Shown here: positions 54,730 to 63,785 of the stretch, piece after piece | Layout: each line of letters begins with the position of its first letter | Position numbering within the stretch: the stretch's first letter is position 1 | NCBI GenBank assembly: GCA_903900155.1 | Contig: CAIUMD010000076.1 | Coordinates: 1-64,000, forward strand | Reading direction: 5' to 3' | Length of the DNA stretch: 64,000 nt | Origin: an uncultured Caulobacterales bacterium | GTDB lineage: Bacteria; Pseudomonadota; Alphaproteobacteria; Caulobacterales; Caulobacteraceae | Notes under the pieces: model-generated | What the model was told of the DNA's origin: nothing | Database searches by the model: none | The model's input: the letters and a program-made list of their open reading frames with translations, nothing else | Position numbers and translations under genes: made by a program

Positions 54730-55181
54730 AGTGTTCTTGCGCCGAACATGGCGCCTGAGCACAACACCGAGCTCCAAGCCTTAGAAATACTACCCAAACG
54801 AGCCTTCAGCACGACAAGGGCCAAGACATTGTGCCCCTGGGCGCCGCATTTTACCGCATATGCGTAAACTTCGGGCGCCGCACCGCAAAAGGTGAAGGTC
54901 GTTAAAATATTTATTTATCTAATAATTTCATATACTTGCCTGACATTCACAACCGCAAGGCCATCGGGCGAACACCGGATTCCGGCAGGCCTCAGTTTGA
55001 CGACAGACTGATGACAGATCGTGCGGATTAGCTGCGCGCAGGTCAGAGCACAGCTCATCTCTTGAAGGAAACACAACGCGATCCGCGCCGCCCACACGGG
55101 CGGAGACCAGCCTGATCGTCGGCTCGGGCGGTCCAACAATTCAAAGCGCGGCAGGAGGGTGCTGCGACTTGGGGGTTATGA
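54730..55181. promoter_or_regulatory. 452-bp upstream region of the siderophore-type TBDR
   Basis: GGGCGCCGCA occurs twice as a direct repeat (54839-54848, 54873-54882), flanking a 10-bp palindrome CGCATATGCG (54855-54864) that is itself inside a near-palindrome reaching TTAC and GTAA. About 20 bp further on, an AT-only-like stretch (54903-54933) stands out in this GC-rich genome and is the likely promoter. No coding sequence is seen. Confidence 0.45.
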
Positions 55182-57530
55182 ATGAGAAAGACGTCTCTCT
55201 TGAACCGGTCCGGATTAACCACGGTCGCCGTGGCCGGCATGGCTCTGCTGGGCGCCACCGCGGCCCAGGCTCAACAACAACGCTTCGATATCGCCAGCGG
55301 CGAACTTGAAACGGCGATCCGGGCTTATGTAAAAGCCAGCGGCCAAAAGGTCGCCCTGGACGGCGTGGAGATCAGCGGCCTCAAGAGCCCTGGCGCCCGA
55401 GGTGATATGCTCCCTCAGCAGGCGCTGACCCAGATCCTGTCGGGCACGAACCTCAAGCCCTGCACCGTGAGCGGCGGCTACGTCCTGGTCGGGCAGTCGG
55501 CCAACTGCCCGACCAGCGACGCGACCTTGACCACAATCGCCCCGGTCGTGGTCACCGCCGTCTCCCACCTGGCCGACCGTAACCGTACCGGCACCCGCAT
55601 GGACGCAGATCCCATGACGCTGCCGATGTCGGTCAGCACAGTCGATCACGAGCTCCTGGAGCGCCAGCAAGCGCTGACGCTCGGCGACGCCGTCACCAAC
55701 GTGGCCGGCGTGGTCCCGGGGGTCGACGGATCGTTCCAGATCCGCGGCTTTTCGGCTGGGGCGATGCGTAACGGCACGCTGACGGCTGACGGTACGATGA
55801 ACGACGTGCCAATCGTGGCGGTCTCGCGCGTGGAGGTGGTCAAGGGCCCCGAAGCGATCATCGCGGGCGTGCTGTCGCGCTACGGCGGCGTGGTCAATCT
55901 GATCACCAAGACCCCCAGCGCCAATCCAACGGCCGAGTTCACCGCCACAGGCGGCAGCCACGGTTATTACAACGCCGGCGGCGACGTCGGCGGCGCACTG
56001 ACCAAGAACAAAAACCTCCTGGGCCGCTTGGTCTTCTCCACACAGGACAGCGACCACGACCCGATCGGCTATCGCGGCGCCTATTCGGACTACGTTTCCC
56101 CGTCGCTGACCTGGAAGGTCCCACGCTGGGGCACGGAGATCACGGCGCAGTACGAATATCAAAACCTTCGCAAGACGCCGTTGATGTACATCTACACCAA
56201 CGGCGACCGGTTGACGGACGATCTGTTCGTCAGGCGGTTGGGTCCTGTGAGCGACGGGACCGAAACCCGCAATCGCAACGCCACCTTGACGGTCGAGCAA
56301 CGCCTTACCGGCAATTGGAAACTGGCGGTCCGCTACGCCCACAACGAGCAGGAACGGGAGACCCGCACGGGCTTGAATGGAATCGGTACGACTTACGGCT
56401 TCCCGTGGCCCAATATCTTTTCCATCGGATACCGCGGCGACGCTCAGGCCCAGGTCGACTCCGTCAAGGTGGAGCTGAAGGGCAAGTTCGCCACCGGCCC
56501 AATCGCCCATAGTCTGCTGTTGGCCTATGACGACACCAGCTCCGACGTCAGACAGGGCGGTCAGTACACAGACGCTCGCACGATCAACCTGGCTACGGGC
56601 CAGATCACCGACCAGACGGCGGCGTTCGGGGCGCTCTTTGGCGGCTTGCCGACGCCGCGCTTCACCGGCGGCCTAGCGCCCAAGGAAAAGGGCTATCTGA
56701 TCCTGGACCAGATGACCTGGAAGAAGTGGGTGGTGCTGGGCGGTTACCGCAAGGTCGAGTACTCGCCCAACGTCAAGAACCAGCCTTCTTTGGGGACCTT
56801 CAACAAGTCCCTGCCCTCATTGGGCGTGGTCTATCGCGCCACCTCGACCCTGTCGCTCTACACCAGCGCCTCCAAGGGCTTTGAGCCCAATCTGGGCCTC
56901 TACGGCTTCGGCGGCTCGCCGGTCGCGCCCGAGAACGCCGACCAGATCGAAGGCGGCGTCAAGGCGCTGCTCTTCAACGAGCGGATCGCCGCAACGGCGT
57001 CGGTCTATGAGATCAGGCAGAAGAACGTCGCCATCGTCGACCCAGCCAATCCCGATCCGGTCTGCGCCGGCGGCTCGGTGTGCTACATCAGCGCCAAGGG
57101 CGTGACATCCAGGGGCTTTGAGGTGGAGGTGTCGGGCGAAGTGCTTCCTGGCCTGCAGGTCCGGGCCAACTACGCCTATCTCGAAAAGAAAGCCGACACG
57201 CCCAACCAGATCGGCATTACCTATGCGCCGCATACGGCCAGCCTCTGGGCCTCCTACAATTTCAGCCAGAACAAGCTGGGCTGGTGGGTCGGCGGCAACC
57301 TGAGGGTCCGCAGCGCCCGCAACGACGGCGGCCCGCTCTATATCGCCAACCCCGGCAACGTTAGGCTCGACCTTAACACCGGCTATGACGCACCGAAGTG
57401 GTCGATGGTCGCGGGCGTCAAGAATGTGGCTGACGAACGTCTCTATACGGTCGATTCCGGCTACTTCGGCGCCGCCACGATGGTCCAGCCGCGCGAATTC
57501 TACCTGACCTTCCGCTACCGGTTCCAATGA
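55182..57530 (+). CDS. TonB-dependent siderophore-type receptor with STN domain
   Basis: 782 residues. The signal peptide ends AAQAQ. An STN domain covers about 32-110 (FDIASGELETAIRAYVKASG, QALTQILSGTNLKPC). The plug shows MSVSTVDHELLERQQ, QIRGFSAGAMRNG, SRVEVVKGPEAIIAG and VVNLITKTPSANPT, the pattern of siderophore receptors. The barrel ends REFYLTFRYRFQ, with aromatic terminus. STN would normally signal to a FecR, but none is adjacent; the two-component system upstream and AraC gene downstream may act instead. Ligand perhaps a ferric siderophore. Confidence 0.93.
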   Translation: MRKTSLLNRSGLTTVAVAGMALLGATAAQAQQQRFDIASGELETAIRAYVKASGQKVALDGVEISGLKSPGARGDMLPQQALTQILSGTNLKPCTVSGGYVLVGQSANCPTSDATLTTIAPVVVTAVSHLADRNRTGTRMDADPMTLPMSVSTVDHELLERQQALTLGDAVTNVAGVVPGVDGSFQIRGFSAGAMRNGTLTADGTMNDVPIVAVSRVEVVKGPEAIIAGVLSRYGGVVNLITKTPSANPTAEFTATGGSHGYYNAGGDVGGALTKNKNLLGRLVFSTQDSDHDPIGYRGAYSDYVSPSLTWKVPRWGTEITAQYEYQNLRKTPLMYIYTNGDRLTDDLFVRRLGPVSDGTETRNRNATLTVEQRLTGNWKLAVRYAHNEQERETRTGLNGIGTTYGFPWPNIFSIGYRGDAQAQVDSVKVELKGKFATGPIAHSLLLAYDDTSSDVRQGGQYTDARTINLATGQITDQTAAFGALFGGLPTPRFTGGLAPKEKGYLILDQMTWKKWVVLGGYRKVEYSPNVKNQPSLGTFNKSLPSLGVVYRATSTLSLYTSASKGFEPNLGLYGFGGSPVAPENADQIEGGVKALLFNERIAATASVYEIRQKNVAIVDPANPDPVCAGGSVCYISAKGVTSRGFEVEVSGEVLPGLQVRANYAYLEKKADTPNQIGITYAPHTASLWASYNFSQNKLGWWVGGNLRVRSARNDGGPLYIANPGNVRLDLNTGYDAPKWSMVAGVKNVADERLYTVDSGYFGAATMVQPREFYLTFRYRFQ

Positions 57531-57537
57531 TAAAGCC

Positions 57538-57641
57538 CCTGGCCTTGGCGCTCCCCGCTCGGCCGCGGCGCCAAGGCCAGGCTCCTGCGCCCTTCCCGAC
57601 GGCAGCCCGGTCGGCCCTCCGTGCGAGGCGCCAGACCGGGC
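57538..57641. repeat. two large inverted repeats between the TBDR and ABC transporter genes
   Basis: CCTGGCCTTGGCGC/GCGCCAAGGCCAGG (57538-57551, 57568-57581) is a perfect 14-bp dyad with a 16-nt loop. A second dyad, GCCCGGTC/GACCGGGC (57605-57612, 57634-57641), follows. Neither has a T-run. They may act as rho-assisted terminator, mRNA 3'-end protector or transcript divider. Confidence 0.55.
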
Positions 57642-57716
57642 CTTCGTCGTCACCCAACCTTCTTGTCCTGCGGGGCTCGTTCCGTCCCTGTCGTCAACCC
57701 TAGGCGTGCGTCCGTT

Positions 57717-59507
57717 ATGAGCGACCCAACCCTTCTCATCGATCCAGCCGCCGCGGACGCCGTCAAGCACGAGCGACCGCCCGAAAGCAGCGCCAAGGCG
57801 CTTTGGCCCGACATCAAGCACGGCGGCGCGCTGCTCAAGCGCTACGTCAAAGCCGACCCTATCGTGGGGCCGCTGCTGTTCGCCGCCGAGCTTTGCTCCG
57901 GCGCGGTGACCAGCGTCCTGTTCATGCAGATGCAGGTCAATCTGGCCGCGGTCACCAACGCCCTGGCCGCCAAGGATGGCTCGGTGATCGGCGGTCTGTT
58001 GGGCAAGGTGGTCCTGGCCGGCGCGATCATGGCCGTCGTTGGCATGATCGTGGCCTGGACTCGCTACACCTTGCGCATCCGCTTCCGGCGCGTGCTGACC
58101 GAAAATCTCCTGGAGCGATGGATCAGGAACAACCGCTTCTACCATATGGAGCGTCGCGCCCAGCTCGACTATCCCGAACAGCGCATTCAGGAAGACATCT
58201 TCCAGTTCATCGAACGGCTGACGACGATCGCCCCGCTGATCCTCTTCGCGTTCTTCTCGATCTTTCTCTACACCTCGCAGCTTTGGCGCCTGTCGCCGCC
58301 CATCGTGATCGACTCCATCGGCCTGACCCACCCAGTCTCCGGCTTCCTGGTCTATATCGCCTTCGGCTTTGCGATCCTGTGGACCGTGGTCACCCACCTC
58401 GTGGGCCAAAGCCTGACGCGGGCGGAGGTGGTGCGCCAAAGGCTCGAAGCGCAGTTTCGTCAGGAGATGGCGGCCGTGCGCGAGAACGGCGAGTCCATCG
58501 CCTTCGCGCGCGGGGCTCCGATCGAAGCTGGCCGCCTTGCCAACACCTTCTATCTGATCCGCTCCAACTGGCGTTTCTACACGCTGGCCAATCTGAAGAT
58601 CACTTTCATCCGGGGCCTGCCCGAGACCTTCATGCTGATCGGGCCGACCCTGCTGTGCGCGCCGTTCGTGATCAGCGGCAAGATGCAGATCGGTGATATC
58701 GCTCTGGTCGGCGCCTCGTTCGGTCAGGTCTATGGCGGCGTCGGAGTCCTCATCGCGCAATATGCCGACCTGGCGATTCTGCGCTCGTCGGTGGCGCGTC
58801 TGCGGCTGCTGGACGAACTCCTGGCCATGGAGATTAAGAGCGACATCATCGTCCAGGAAAGCGCCGAGCCGCAGATATCGGTTCGCAACCTGTCGATCGC
58901 CTATCCGGACGGCCATATCATGAACGCCATCGGCGACCTGACGATCGCCCCGGGCGCGCGACTGCTGGTCAAGGGTCCTTCAGGCGCGGGCAAGAGCACC
59001 CTGCTGCGCAGCATCGCGGGCCTTTGGCCGTTTGGCGCCGGGTCCGTCGCCCTGCCCAAAGACGCGGCGATCGCCTTCCTGCCTCAGCGCGGCTACATGC
59101 CGAACGGCACGCTGGCGGGGCTGATGTCCTATCCGCGCACCTCCGACGCCCATGACGATGAGACCTATGCAGCCCTGCTCAAGCAGCTGGGGCTTGGGAA
59201 GTTCGTCTCACGCCTGCACGACTTCCAGCCTTGGAGCCGCATCCTGTCTCCAGGCGAGCAGCAGCGCATCGCCGCGGCCCGGGCCATTCTGGCCAAGCCC
59301 GACTATCTCTTCGCCGACGAGGCCACCAGCGCGCTGGACCCCCAGTCGGAGGCCCGCCTCTACGACCTGCTGGCCGAGCGCCTGCCTCACGCCGCCCTGG
59401 TCTCGGTCGCCCACCGCCCCGCCGTCGAGCGGTTCCACGACACCGTCCTCACCCTTGAAGACGGCAAGGCCCTGACAACCCGCGCCGCCTCCCCGACCGG
59501 CGCCTAA
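57717..59507 (+). CDS. SbmA/BacA- or ABCD-like ABC transporter (fused permease and ATPase)
   Basis: 596 residues. The membrane domain (about 45-375) has hydrophobic spans near 50-75, 95-115, 170-190, 208-230 and 305-345, the motif YPEQRIQEDIFQF and an EAA-like ENGESIAFARG, as in ABC_membrane_2 (YddA/SbmA/ALDP relatives). The ATPase has Walker A GPSGAGKST (420-428), signature LSPGEQQR and Walker B YLFADEATSALD. Relatives move peptides, cobalamin or fatty acyl-CoA. Located after a siderophore-type receptor, so possible peptide or siderophore traffic (inference). The ribosome-binding site is weak. Confidence 0.88.
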   Translation: MSDPTLLIDPAAADAVKHERPPESSAKALWPDIKHGGALLKRYVKADPIVGPLLFAAELCSGAVTSVLFMQMQVNLAAVTNALAAKDGSVIGGLLGKVVLAGAIMAVVGMIVAWTRYTLRIRFRRVLTENLLERWIRNNRFYHMERRAQLDYPEQRIQEDIFQFIERLTTIAPLILFAFFSIFLYTSQLWRLSPPIVIDSIGLTHPVSGFLVYIAFGFAILWTVVTHLVGQSLTRAEVVRQRLEAQFRQEMAAVRENGESIAFARGAPIEAGRLANTFYLIRSNWRFYTLANLKITFIRGLPETFMLIGPTLLCAPFVISGKMQIGDIALVGASFGQVYGGVGVLIAQYADLAILRSSVARLRLLDELLAMEIKSDIIVQESAEPQISVRNLSIAYPDGHIMNAIGDLTIAPGARLLVKGPSGAGKSTLLRSIAGLWPFGAGSVALPKDAAIAFLPQRGYMPNGTLAGLMSYPRTSDAHDDETYAALLKQLGLGKFVSRLHDFQPWSRILSPGEQQRIAAARAILAKPDYLFADEATSALDPQSEARLYDLLAERLPHAALVSVAHRPAVERFHDTVLTLEDGKALTTRAASPTGA

Positions 59508-59522
59508 CTCCAAGGATCCCCA

Positions 59523-59858
59523 ATGGCTGGTATTGAAGAGATCAAAACCGAGGACTTCGAGGCGCTCGTCCTGAAGTCCGATATCCCCGTGTTCGTCGAC
59601 TTCCACGCCACGTGGTGCGGCCCGTGCAAGGCGATGATGCCTGCGCTGGAGGACATGGCGCTGGAATATGCTGGCGAGGTGAAGATCGTGAAGGTCGACA
59701 TCGACGCCGAACCCAAGATCGCCGAGACCTACAACATCCTGGGGGTTCCGACCTTCATCATGATGCAGGGCGGCGAGGCCAAGGAGCGGCTGTCGGGCGG
59801 CATGACCCGCGGCAAGCTGGCGGCGGTGTTCGAGCGCTTCGTGGGAGGCGCTCAATGA
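59523..59858 (+). CDS. thioredoxin
   Basis: 111 residues with no signal peptide, so cytosolic. The active site is WCGPCK (C32, C35), with VKVDIDAEPKIAETYNILGV, the cis-Pro in GVPTF and the glycine-rich SGGMTRGKL. It is a normal-length thioredoxin reducing disulfides with the NADPH-dependent reductase (the end of a trxB gene lies at the right edge). It begins 15 bp after the ABC transporter stop with AAGGA upstream and overlaps the next gene, so it belongs to that operon. Confidence 0.95.
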   Translation: MAGIEEIKTEDFEALVLKSDIPVFVDFHATWCGPCKAMMPALEDMALEYAGEVKIVKVDIDAEPKIAETYNILGVPTFIMMQGGEAKERLSGGMTRGKLAAVFERFVGGAQ

Positions 59859-60733
59859 GTCAGGGCGCCTTCAAGGGCGAGATCGCCCGCAAGCAGGCCC
59901 TGGCCGCCGATATCGCCGCCAAGGGGCCGGCCTACACCGCCTGGCTGACCCCCGACGTGCTGGACGCTAATCCCGGCCAGATCGCCGCCGACCAAGGCCT
60001 GCACCCGGCGATCGGCTGCCTGTTGCCGGTGATGGGCCTCTATGCCCAGGAGCCTGGATCGCAAGCTTTCTACGAGGAGGCGATCGCGGCCATCCCGGTC
60101 GGCGCCGACGAGGCCGAGATCATTCGCTGCTGGTTCCTGTGGGCCTGGGATCACCCCGTCTACGGTTTCAAGACCCCGCTGATCGACACCCCGCTGCTGG
60201 CGCCGGCCGAGGCGATCATCGCGCTGATCGGCCAGAGCCGCACCGCCCCGATAGAGCCGCGCCTCTGGCGCCAGGCGCGCGCGGCCCTGTCGGCCAAGGT
60301 CGACGAGACCGGCGCGGACGCAGACATCGCCGACCCGATCCTGTCGATGGCCTGGGGCCTGGACCGCACGCCGGCGATCGCCGCCGACGTCCTCAATGCC
60401 TGGTCAGGCCCGGTCTATATGGCCGCCTACAGGTCCGGAGACTGGAGCGAGGAAGACGGCCAGACCTACGGAGCCCAGCACGGCGAGTTCTCGCGCCAGG
60501 CGATGGCCCAGTTGGGTGAAATCCGCCAGGGCGATCCTGAACAGTACGCCCAGTACAAGGCGATCATGAAGACCCTGTGGGAGAGCGCGCCGGAACTGGC
60601 CGATCTCTATCGCCGTCAACAGGAACACGACGTGATGGTCAAACAGGTCGTCGGCGCCTGGCGGACGGAAGTCCAGCGCGGGTTCATCGACTGCGCCAGG
60701 GCCGCCAAGCCCGCCTTGGCCGTCCCGGCCTAA
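59855..60733 (+). CDS. hypothetical protein, coupled to thioredoxin
   Basis: 292 residues, mostly helical by composition, with no signal peptide or clear membrane span. ATG overlaps the thioredoxin stop (ATGA) and has GGGAGG upstream, so expression is coupled. Cys residues occur in AIGCLLPV, IIRCWFLWAW and FIDCARAA. The Trp-rich WFLWAWDHPVYGF block is distinctive. I do not recognise the family. The context (ABC transporter, thioredoxin, AraC regulator) may point to a thiol-related or transporter-accessory role (inference). Confidence 0.8.
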   Translation: MSQGAFKGEIARKQALAADIAAKGPAYTAWLTPDVLDANPGQIAADQGLHPAIGCLLPVMGLYAQEPGSQAFYEEAIAAIPVGADEAEIIRCWFLWAWDHPVYGFKTPLIDTPLLAPAEAIIALIGQSRTAPIEPRLWRQARAALSAKVDETGADADIADPILSMAWGLDRTPAIAADVLNAWSGPVYMAAYRSGDWSEEDGQTYGAQHGEFSRQAMAQLGEIRQGDPEQYAQYKAIMKTLWESAPELADLYRRQQEHDVMVKQVVGAWRTEVQRGFIDCARAAKPALAVPA

Positions 60734-60764
60734 GGGCCGGCGTCCCAGCTCGACTTCAGGGAAG

Positions 60765-61661
60765 ATGACGACAACGGCGCAGCCCCCAATCGAGGCGATC
60801 TTCTCCGGCAGCGCGCGCGTTGCCGGAGAGGTCGTCGGCGAAGGCTGGCGGGTGCGCGCCGCGGAACAGGGCCTGTCCTACTGGCACGAGATCGCCAGCG
60901 GCCAGTTCGACGTGGCTCTGCGCGGCGGCGCGATCAGCCAAGACCGAAGCCTCAACGTTCAAGTGGTGTTTGTCAGCGCGGGCGAGGTTAACGTCCTGCA
61001 GTGGGGACGGGCCAGAACCCTTTCGGCGGGCGATGTCTTCGTCTGTTGCGGCTGGCTGCCGCTATCGCTGAAGGTCGAGCAATCGCTCGAGGCGCTGATC
61101 TGCGAGTTGCCCGCTTGGTGGGCGATCCGCCGGTTCCTGGACGGCACCCTGGTCAGTCCTGACCTCTATATCGGCCATGACTTCTTCGCCTCGCGGCTGA
61201 TCCAGATCCTGGCCCGCACGGTTTTCAAGCTGGAGAGCGCCACCCAGGCGACAACCGGGGTGGATATGTTGGCCGATCTCTTGAAGACCGGTCTGGCGGC
61301 CTGCGTCGACGTCAGCCAGCCTACGCCGCGGGTCGTGGGCCGGATGGGTCGCATCCTGCAGTTCATGATCCGCAACATCGACAAGCCTGGCCTGTCGGCG
61401 CTGGACGCGGCGGCGGAGCTGAAATGCTCGCCCCGGACCATCTACAAGACCTGTTCGGACGGCGGGGCGACGTTCAACGCTCTGCTGATGAACATTCGCA
61501 TGCTGACGGCCCAGCACCTGCTTTTGCGCACCGCCGATCCGGTCTCCCAGATCGCCTATGCGGTGGGTTTCGCCAGCCTTTCCCACTTCTCGCGCCAGTT
61601 CAAAGAACGCTTTGGCCTAACCGCTTCGGCCTATCGCCAGATCCGCGGCCAGTCTCACTGA
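60765..61661 (+). CDS. AraC-family transcriptional regulator
   Basis: 298 residues. A cupin-like or otherwise divergent N-terminal domain (about 1-190) is followed by two HTHs in the C-terminal 100 residues: LSALDAAAELKCSPRTIYKT, then VSQIAYAVGFASLSHFSRQF and KERFGLTASAYRQ, the AraC hallmark. AGGGAAG precedes the ATG. It is 31 bp after the hypothetical gene. It may control the receptor and transporter upstream, as AraC/PchR-type proteins do for siderophore genes. Confidence 0.9.
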   Translation: MTTTAQPPIEAIFSGSARVAGEVVGEGWRVRAAEQGLSYWHEIASGQFDVALRGGAISQDRSLNVQVVFVSAGEVNVLQWGRARTLSAGDVFVCCGWLPLSLKVEQSLEALICELPAWWAIRRFLDGTLVSPDLYIGHDFFASRLIQILARTVFKLESATQATTGVDMLADLLKTGLAACVDVSQPTPRVVGRMGRILQFMIRNIDKPGLSALDAAAELKCSPRTIYKTCSDGGATFNALLMNIRMLTAQHLLLRTADPVSQIAYAVGFASLSHFSRQFKERFGLTASAYRQIRGQSH

Positions 61662-61673
61662 AAGACTGGCCGC
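61645..61673. terminator. bidirectional hairpin at the AraC / M3 peptidase junction
   Basis: GCGGCCAGTC/GACTGGCCGC is a perfect 10-bp stem with a 9-nt loop that contains the AraC stop codon. It is placed in the convergent 31-bp gap, 20 bp from the M3 stop. No long T-run follows on either strand. Confidence 0.5.
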
Positions 61674-61692
61674 AGGCTTGGCGTGGCGCGCC

Positions 61693-63720
61693 TCAGGCGG
61701 CCATGCCCTTGCGCTCCAAGAGCGCCTGCGGATCGGCGTCACGGCCACGGAAGGCGCGGAAGCTGTCGGCGGCCGGACGGCTGGCCCCGCGAGCCAAGAC
61801 CTCGGCCCGGAAGCGATCACCGGTGGCGCGATCGATCAGCCCGGCTTCAGCAAAGGCCTTGAAGCCGTCGGCGGCCAGCACCTCGGCCCAGAGATAGCTG
61901 TAGTAGCCCGAGGCGTAGCTGCCGGCGAAGACGTGGGTGAAGGCGTGAGCGAACCGGTGCCAGGCTGGCGGCTGGAAGACGGCGACCTCGGCGCGCACCT
62001 GGGCCAGCACCGCGGCCGGATCATCGCCGATCTGGCCTTGGTGTAGCAAAAGGTCAAACAGCGAGATCTCGATCTGGCGCAACGTGCCCAGACCTTCCTG
62101 GAAGTAGCGGGCCGCCTGCAGGCTCTCAAAGAGTTCTCGGGGCAAGCTCTCCCCGGTTTCCACGTGCCGAGACATGCCGCGCAGCACCTCGAAGTCCCAG
62201 GCAAAATCCTCCATCAGCTGGCTGGGCAGCTCGATGGCGTCCCACTCCACGCCGCTGATCCCGGCGATGACCGGTCGATCGACCTGGGTGAAGAGCTGAT
62301 GCAGGCAGTGGCCGGTCTCATGCAGCAGGACCTTGATGTCGCCATGTGACAGCAATGAGGGCTTGTCATCCAGCTTGGGGGCGAAGTTGCATGTCAGATA
62401 GGCCGCCGGCTTGCCCACCAGACTGCCATCGGCCAGACGCGGACGCGCCGGCGCCATCCAGGCGCCGCCACGCTTGCCCGCCCGCGCGTGCAGGTCGACA
62501 TAGAGGCCCGACTGCACCACGCCGGCCTCATCGACGACATCGAAATAGGTCGCATGCGGCGACCACAGGTCGACATCCTCGCGCTCGTGCAGACGGATGC
62601 CATAGAGCCCTTCAAGCAAGGCCTTCCAGCCGGTGATCACCTGCTCGACCGGGAAATAGGCTCTGAGCTCGTGCTCCTCGAACGCATAGCGCTCAGCGCG
62701 CAGGCGGTTGGACGCGAAGGACAGGTCCCAGGGCTCCAGGGCGTCAAGGCCAAGCTCACGGGCGGCGAAGGCCGACAGCTCGGCCATTTCGCGCTCGGCA
62801 TAAGGTTTGGCGCGGCCGGCGAAGTCGCGCAGGAAGTCGAGCACTTCCTGCGCGTTGACGGCCATCTTGGTGGCCAGCGACCAGGCCACGGGCGTGTCAA
62901 AGCCCAGCAGGGCCGCGATCTCGCGGCGAAGCTCCAGCGTCCTGGCGATGCGGGCGGAATTGTCGAACCGTCCCGCATGAGGCCCCTGGTCGGAGGCGCG
63001 GGTTCCCATCGCCTCGTAGACGCGGGCGCGCAGATCACGGTTTTCCACGAAGGTCAGGATCGCCGAGACGCTGGGCTGCTGGAGGGTGACGAGCCAGCCC
63101 TCCAGCCCCTTGTCCTTGGCCGCGGCGGCAAAGCCGACCATGGCCGCCTCCGGCGCCCCGGCCAGCAGGCCGGGATCGGTGACATGTTCAGACCAGGCGT
63201 CGGTGGCGTCGAGCACGGCGTCGCCGAACGCTGTGGAGAGCGCGGTCAGCTCCGCCGAGACGGCCGCGTAACGCGCGCGCTGGGCCGGCGCCAGCGCCAC
63301 CCCGCTCAGTTCGAAGTCGCGGATCACATGCTCGACCGCGGCGCGATCTTCCGGCGACCGTTTGGCGAACTCGGGCTTGTCGCGCAGCGCCACCAGCAGG
63401 GCGTAGAGCTCGGGGCTCTGACGCACGCGGGTGGTGACCTCGACCAGACGGGCCTCGCCAGCGGCATGGGCGGCGCGCAGCTCGGGCTGGTTGACCATGG
63501 CGTTGAGGTGGGAGACGGCGCCCCAGAAGGTGTCGAACGCCGCCTCGATCCGCTCCAGCGGCAGCCAGAGGGTTTCGAAGGTGGCGGGCCGCTTGCTGAT
63601 CAGCATCTCGACCGTGGCCTCGTAGCGAACGATGGCTTCGTCCATACCCAGGGTCACCGCCTGGGGCGTCAGGGCGCTGAAAGGCGGCAAGGCGATAGGA
63701 TCAAGCAGGGAAAGGGTCAT
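61693..63720 (-). CDS. M3-family oligopeptidase (oligopeptidase A/Dcp-like)
   Basis: 675 residues, the usual length for oligopeptidase A or peptidyl-dipeptidase. No signal peptide is seen. The zinc site HETGH sits in LLHETGHCLHQLFTQ, followed by the downstream Glu in VEWDAIELPSQLMEDF. Conserved FAGSYASGYYSYLWAEVLAADG near the C-terminus is the M3 substrate-binding block. It would digest short peptides in the cytosol. AGGA lies upstream of ATG 63720. It lies 65 bp behind the thioredoxin-reductase gene. Confidence 0.92.
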   Translation of the reverse strand: MTLSLLDPIALPPFSALTPQAVTLGMDEAIVRYEATVEMLISKRPATFETLWLPLERIEAAFDTFWGAVSHLNAMVNQPELRAAHAAGEARLVEVTTRVRQSPELYALLVALRDKPEFAKRSPEDRAAVEHVIRDFELSGVALAPAQRARYAAVSAELTALSTAFGDAVLDATDAWSEHVTDPGLLAGAPEAAMVGFAAAAKDKGLEGWLVTLQQPSVSAILTFVENRDLRARVYEAMGTRASDQGPHAGRFDNSARIARTLELRREIAALLGFDTPVAWSLATKMAVNAQEVLDFLRDFAGRAKPYAEREMAELSAFAARELGLDALEPWDLSFASNRLRAERYAFEEHELRAYFPVEQVITGWKALLEGLYGIRLHEREDVDLWSPHATYFDVVDEAGVVQSGLYVDLHARAGKRGGAWMAPARPRLADGSLVGKPAAYLTCNFAPKLDDKPSLLSHGDIKVLLHETGHCLHQLFTQVDRPVIAGISGVEWDAIELPSQLMEDFAWDFEVLRGMSRHVETGESLPRELFESLQAARYFQEGLGTLRQIEISLFDLLLHQGQIGDDPAAVLAQVRAEVAVFQPPAWHRFAHAFTHVFAGSYASGYYSYLWAEVLAADGFKAFAEAGLIDRATGDRFRAEVLARGASRPAADSFRAFRGRDADPQALLERKGMAA

Positions 63721-63785
63721 GGGATGGGATCCTGAAACAGAGACATTCTAGAAAGGGCTTGCGCCTTGTCCGGCGCGCCCGGTGG

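Noticed and set aside
56817-58916. A minus-strand frame of about 699 codons across the siderophore receptor and ABC transporter
   Set aside because: It overlaps two well-defined genes and shows only low-complexity shadow sequence.
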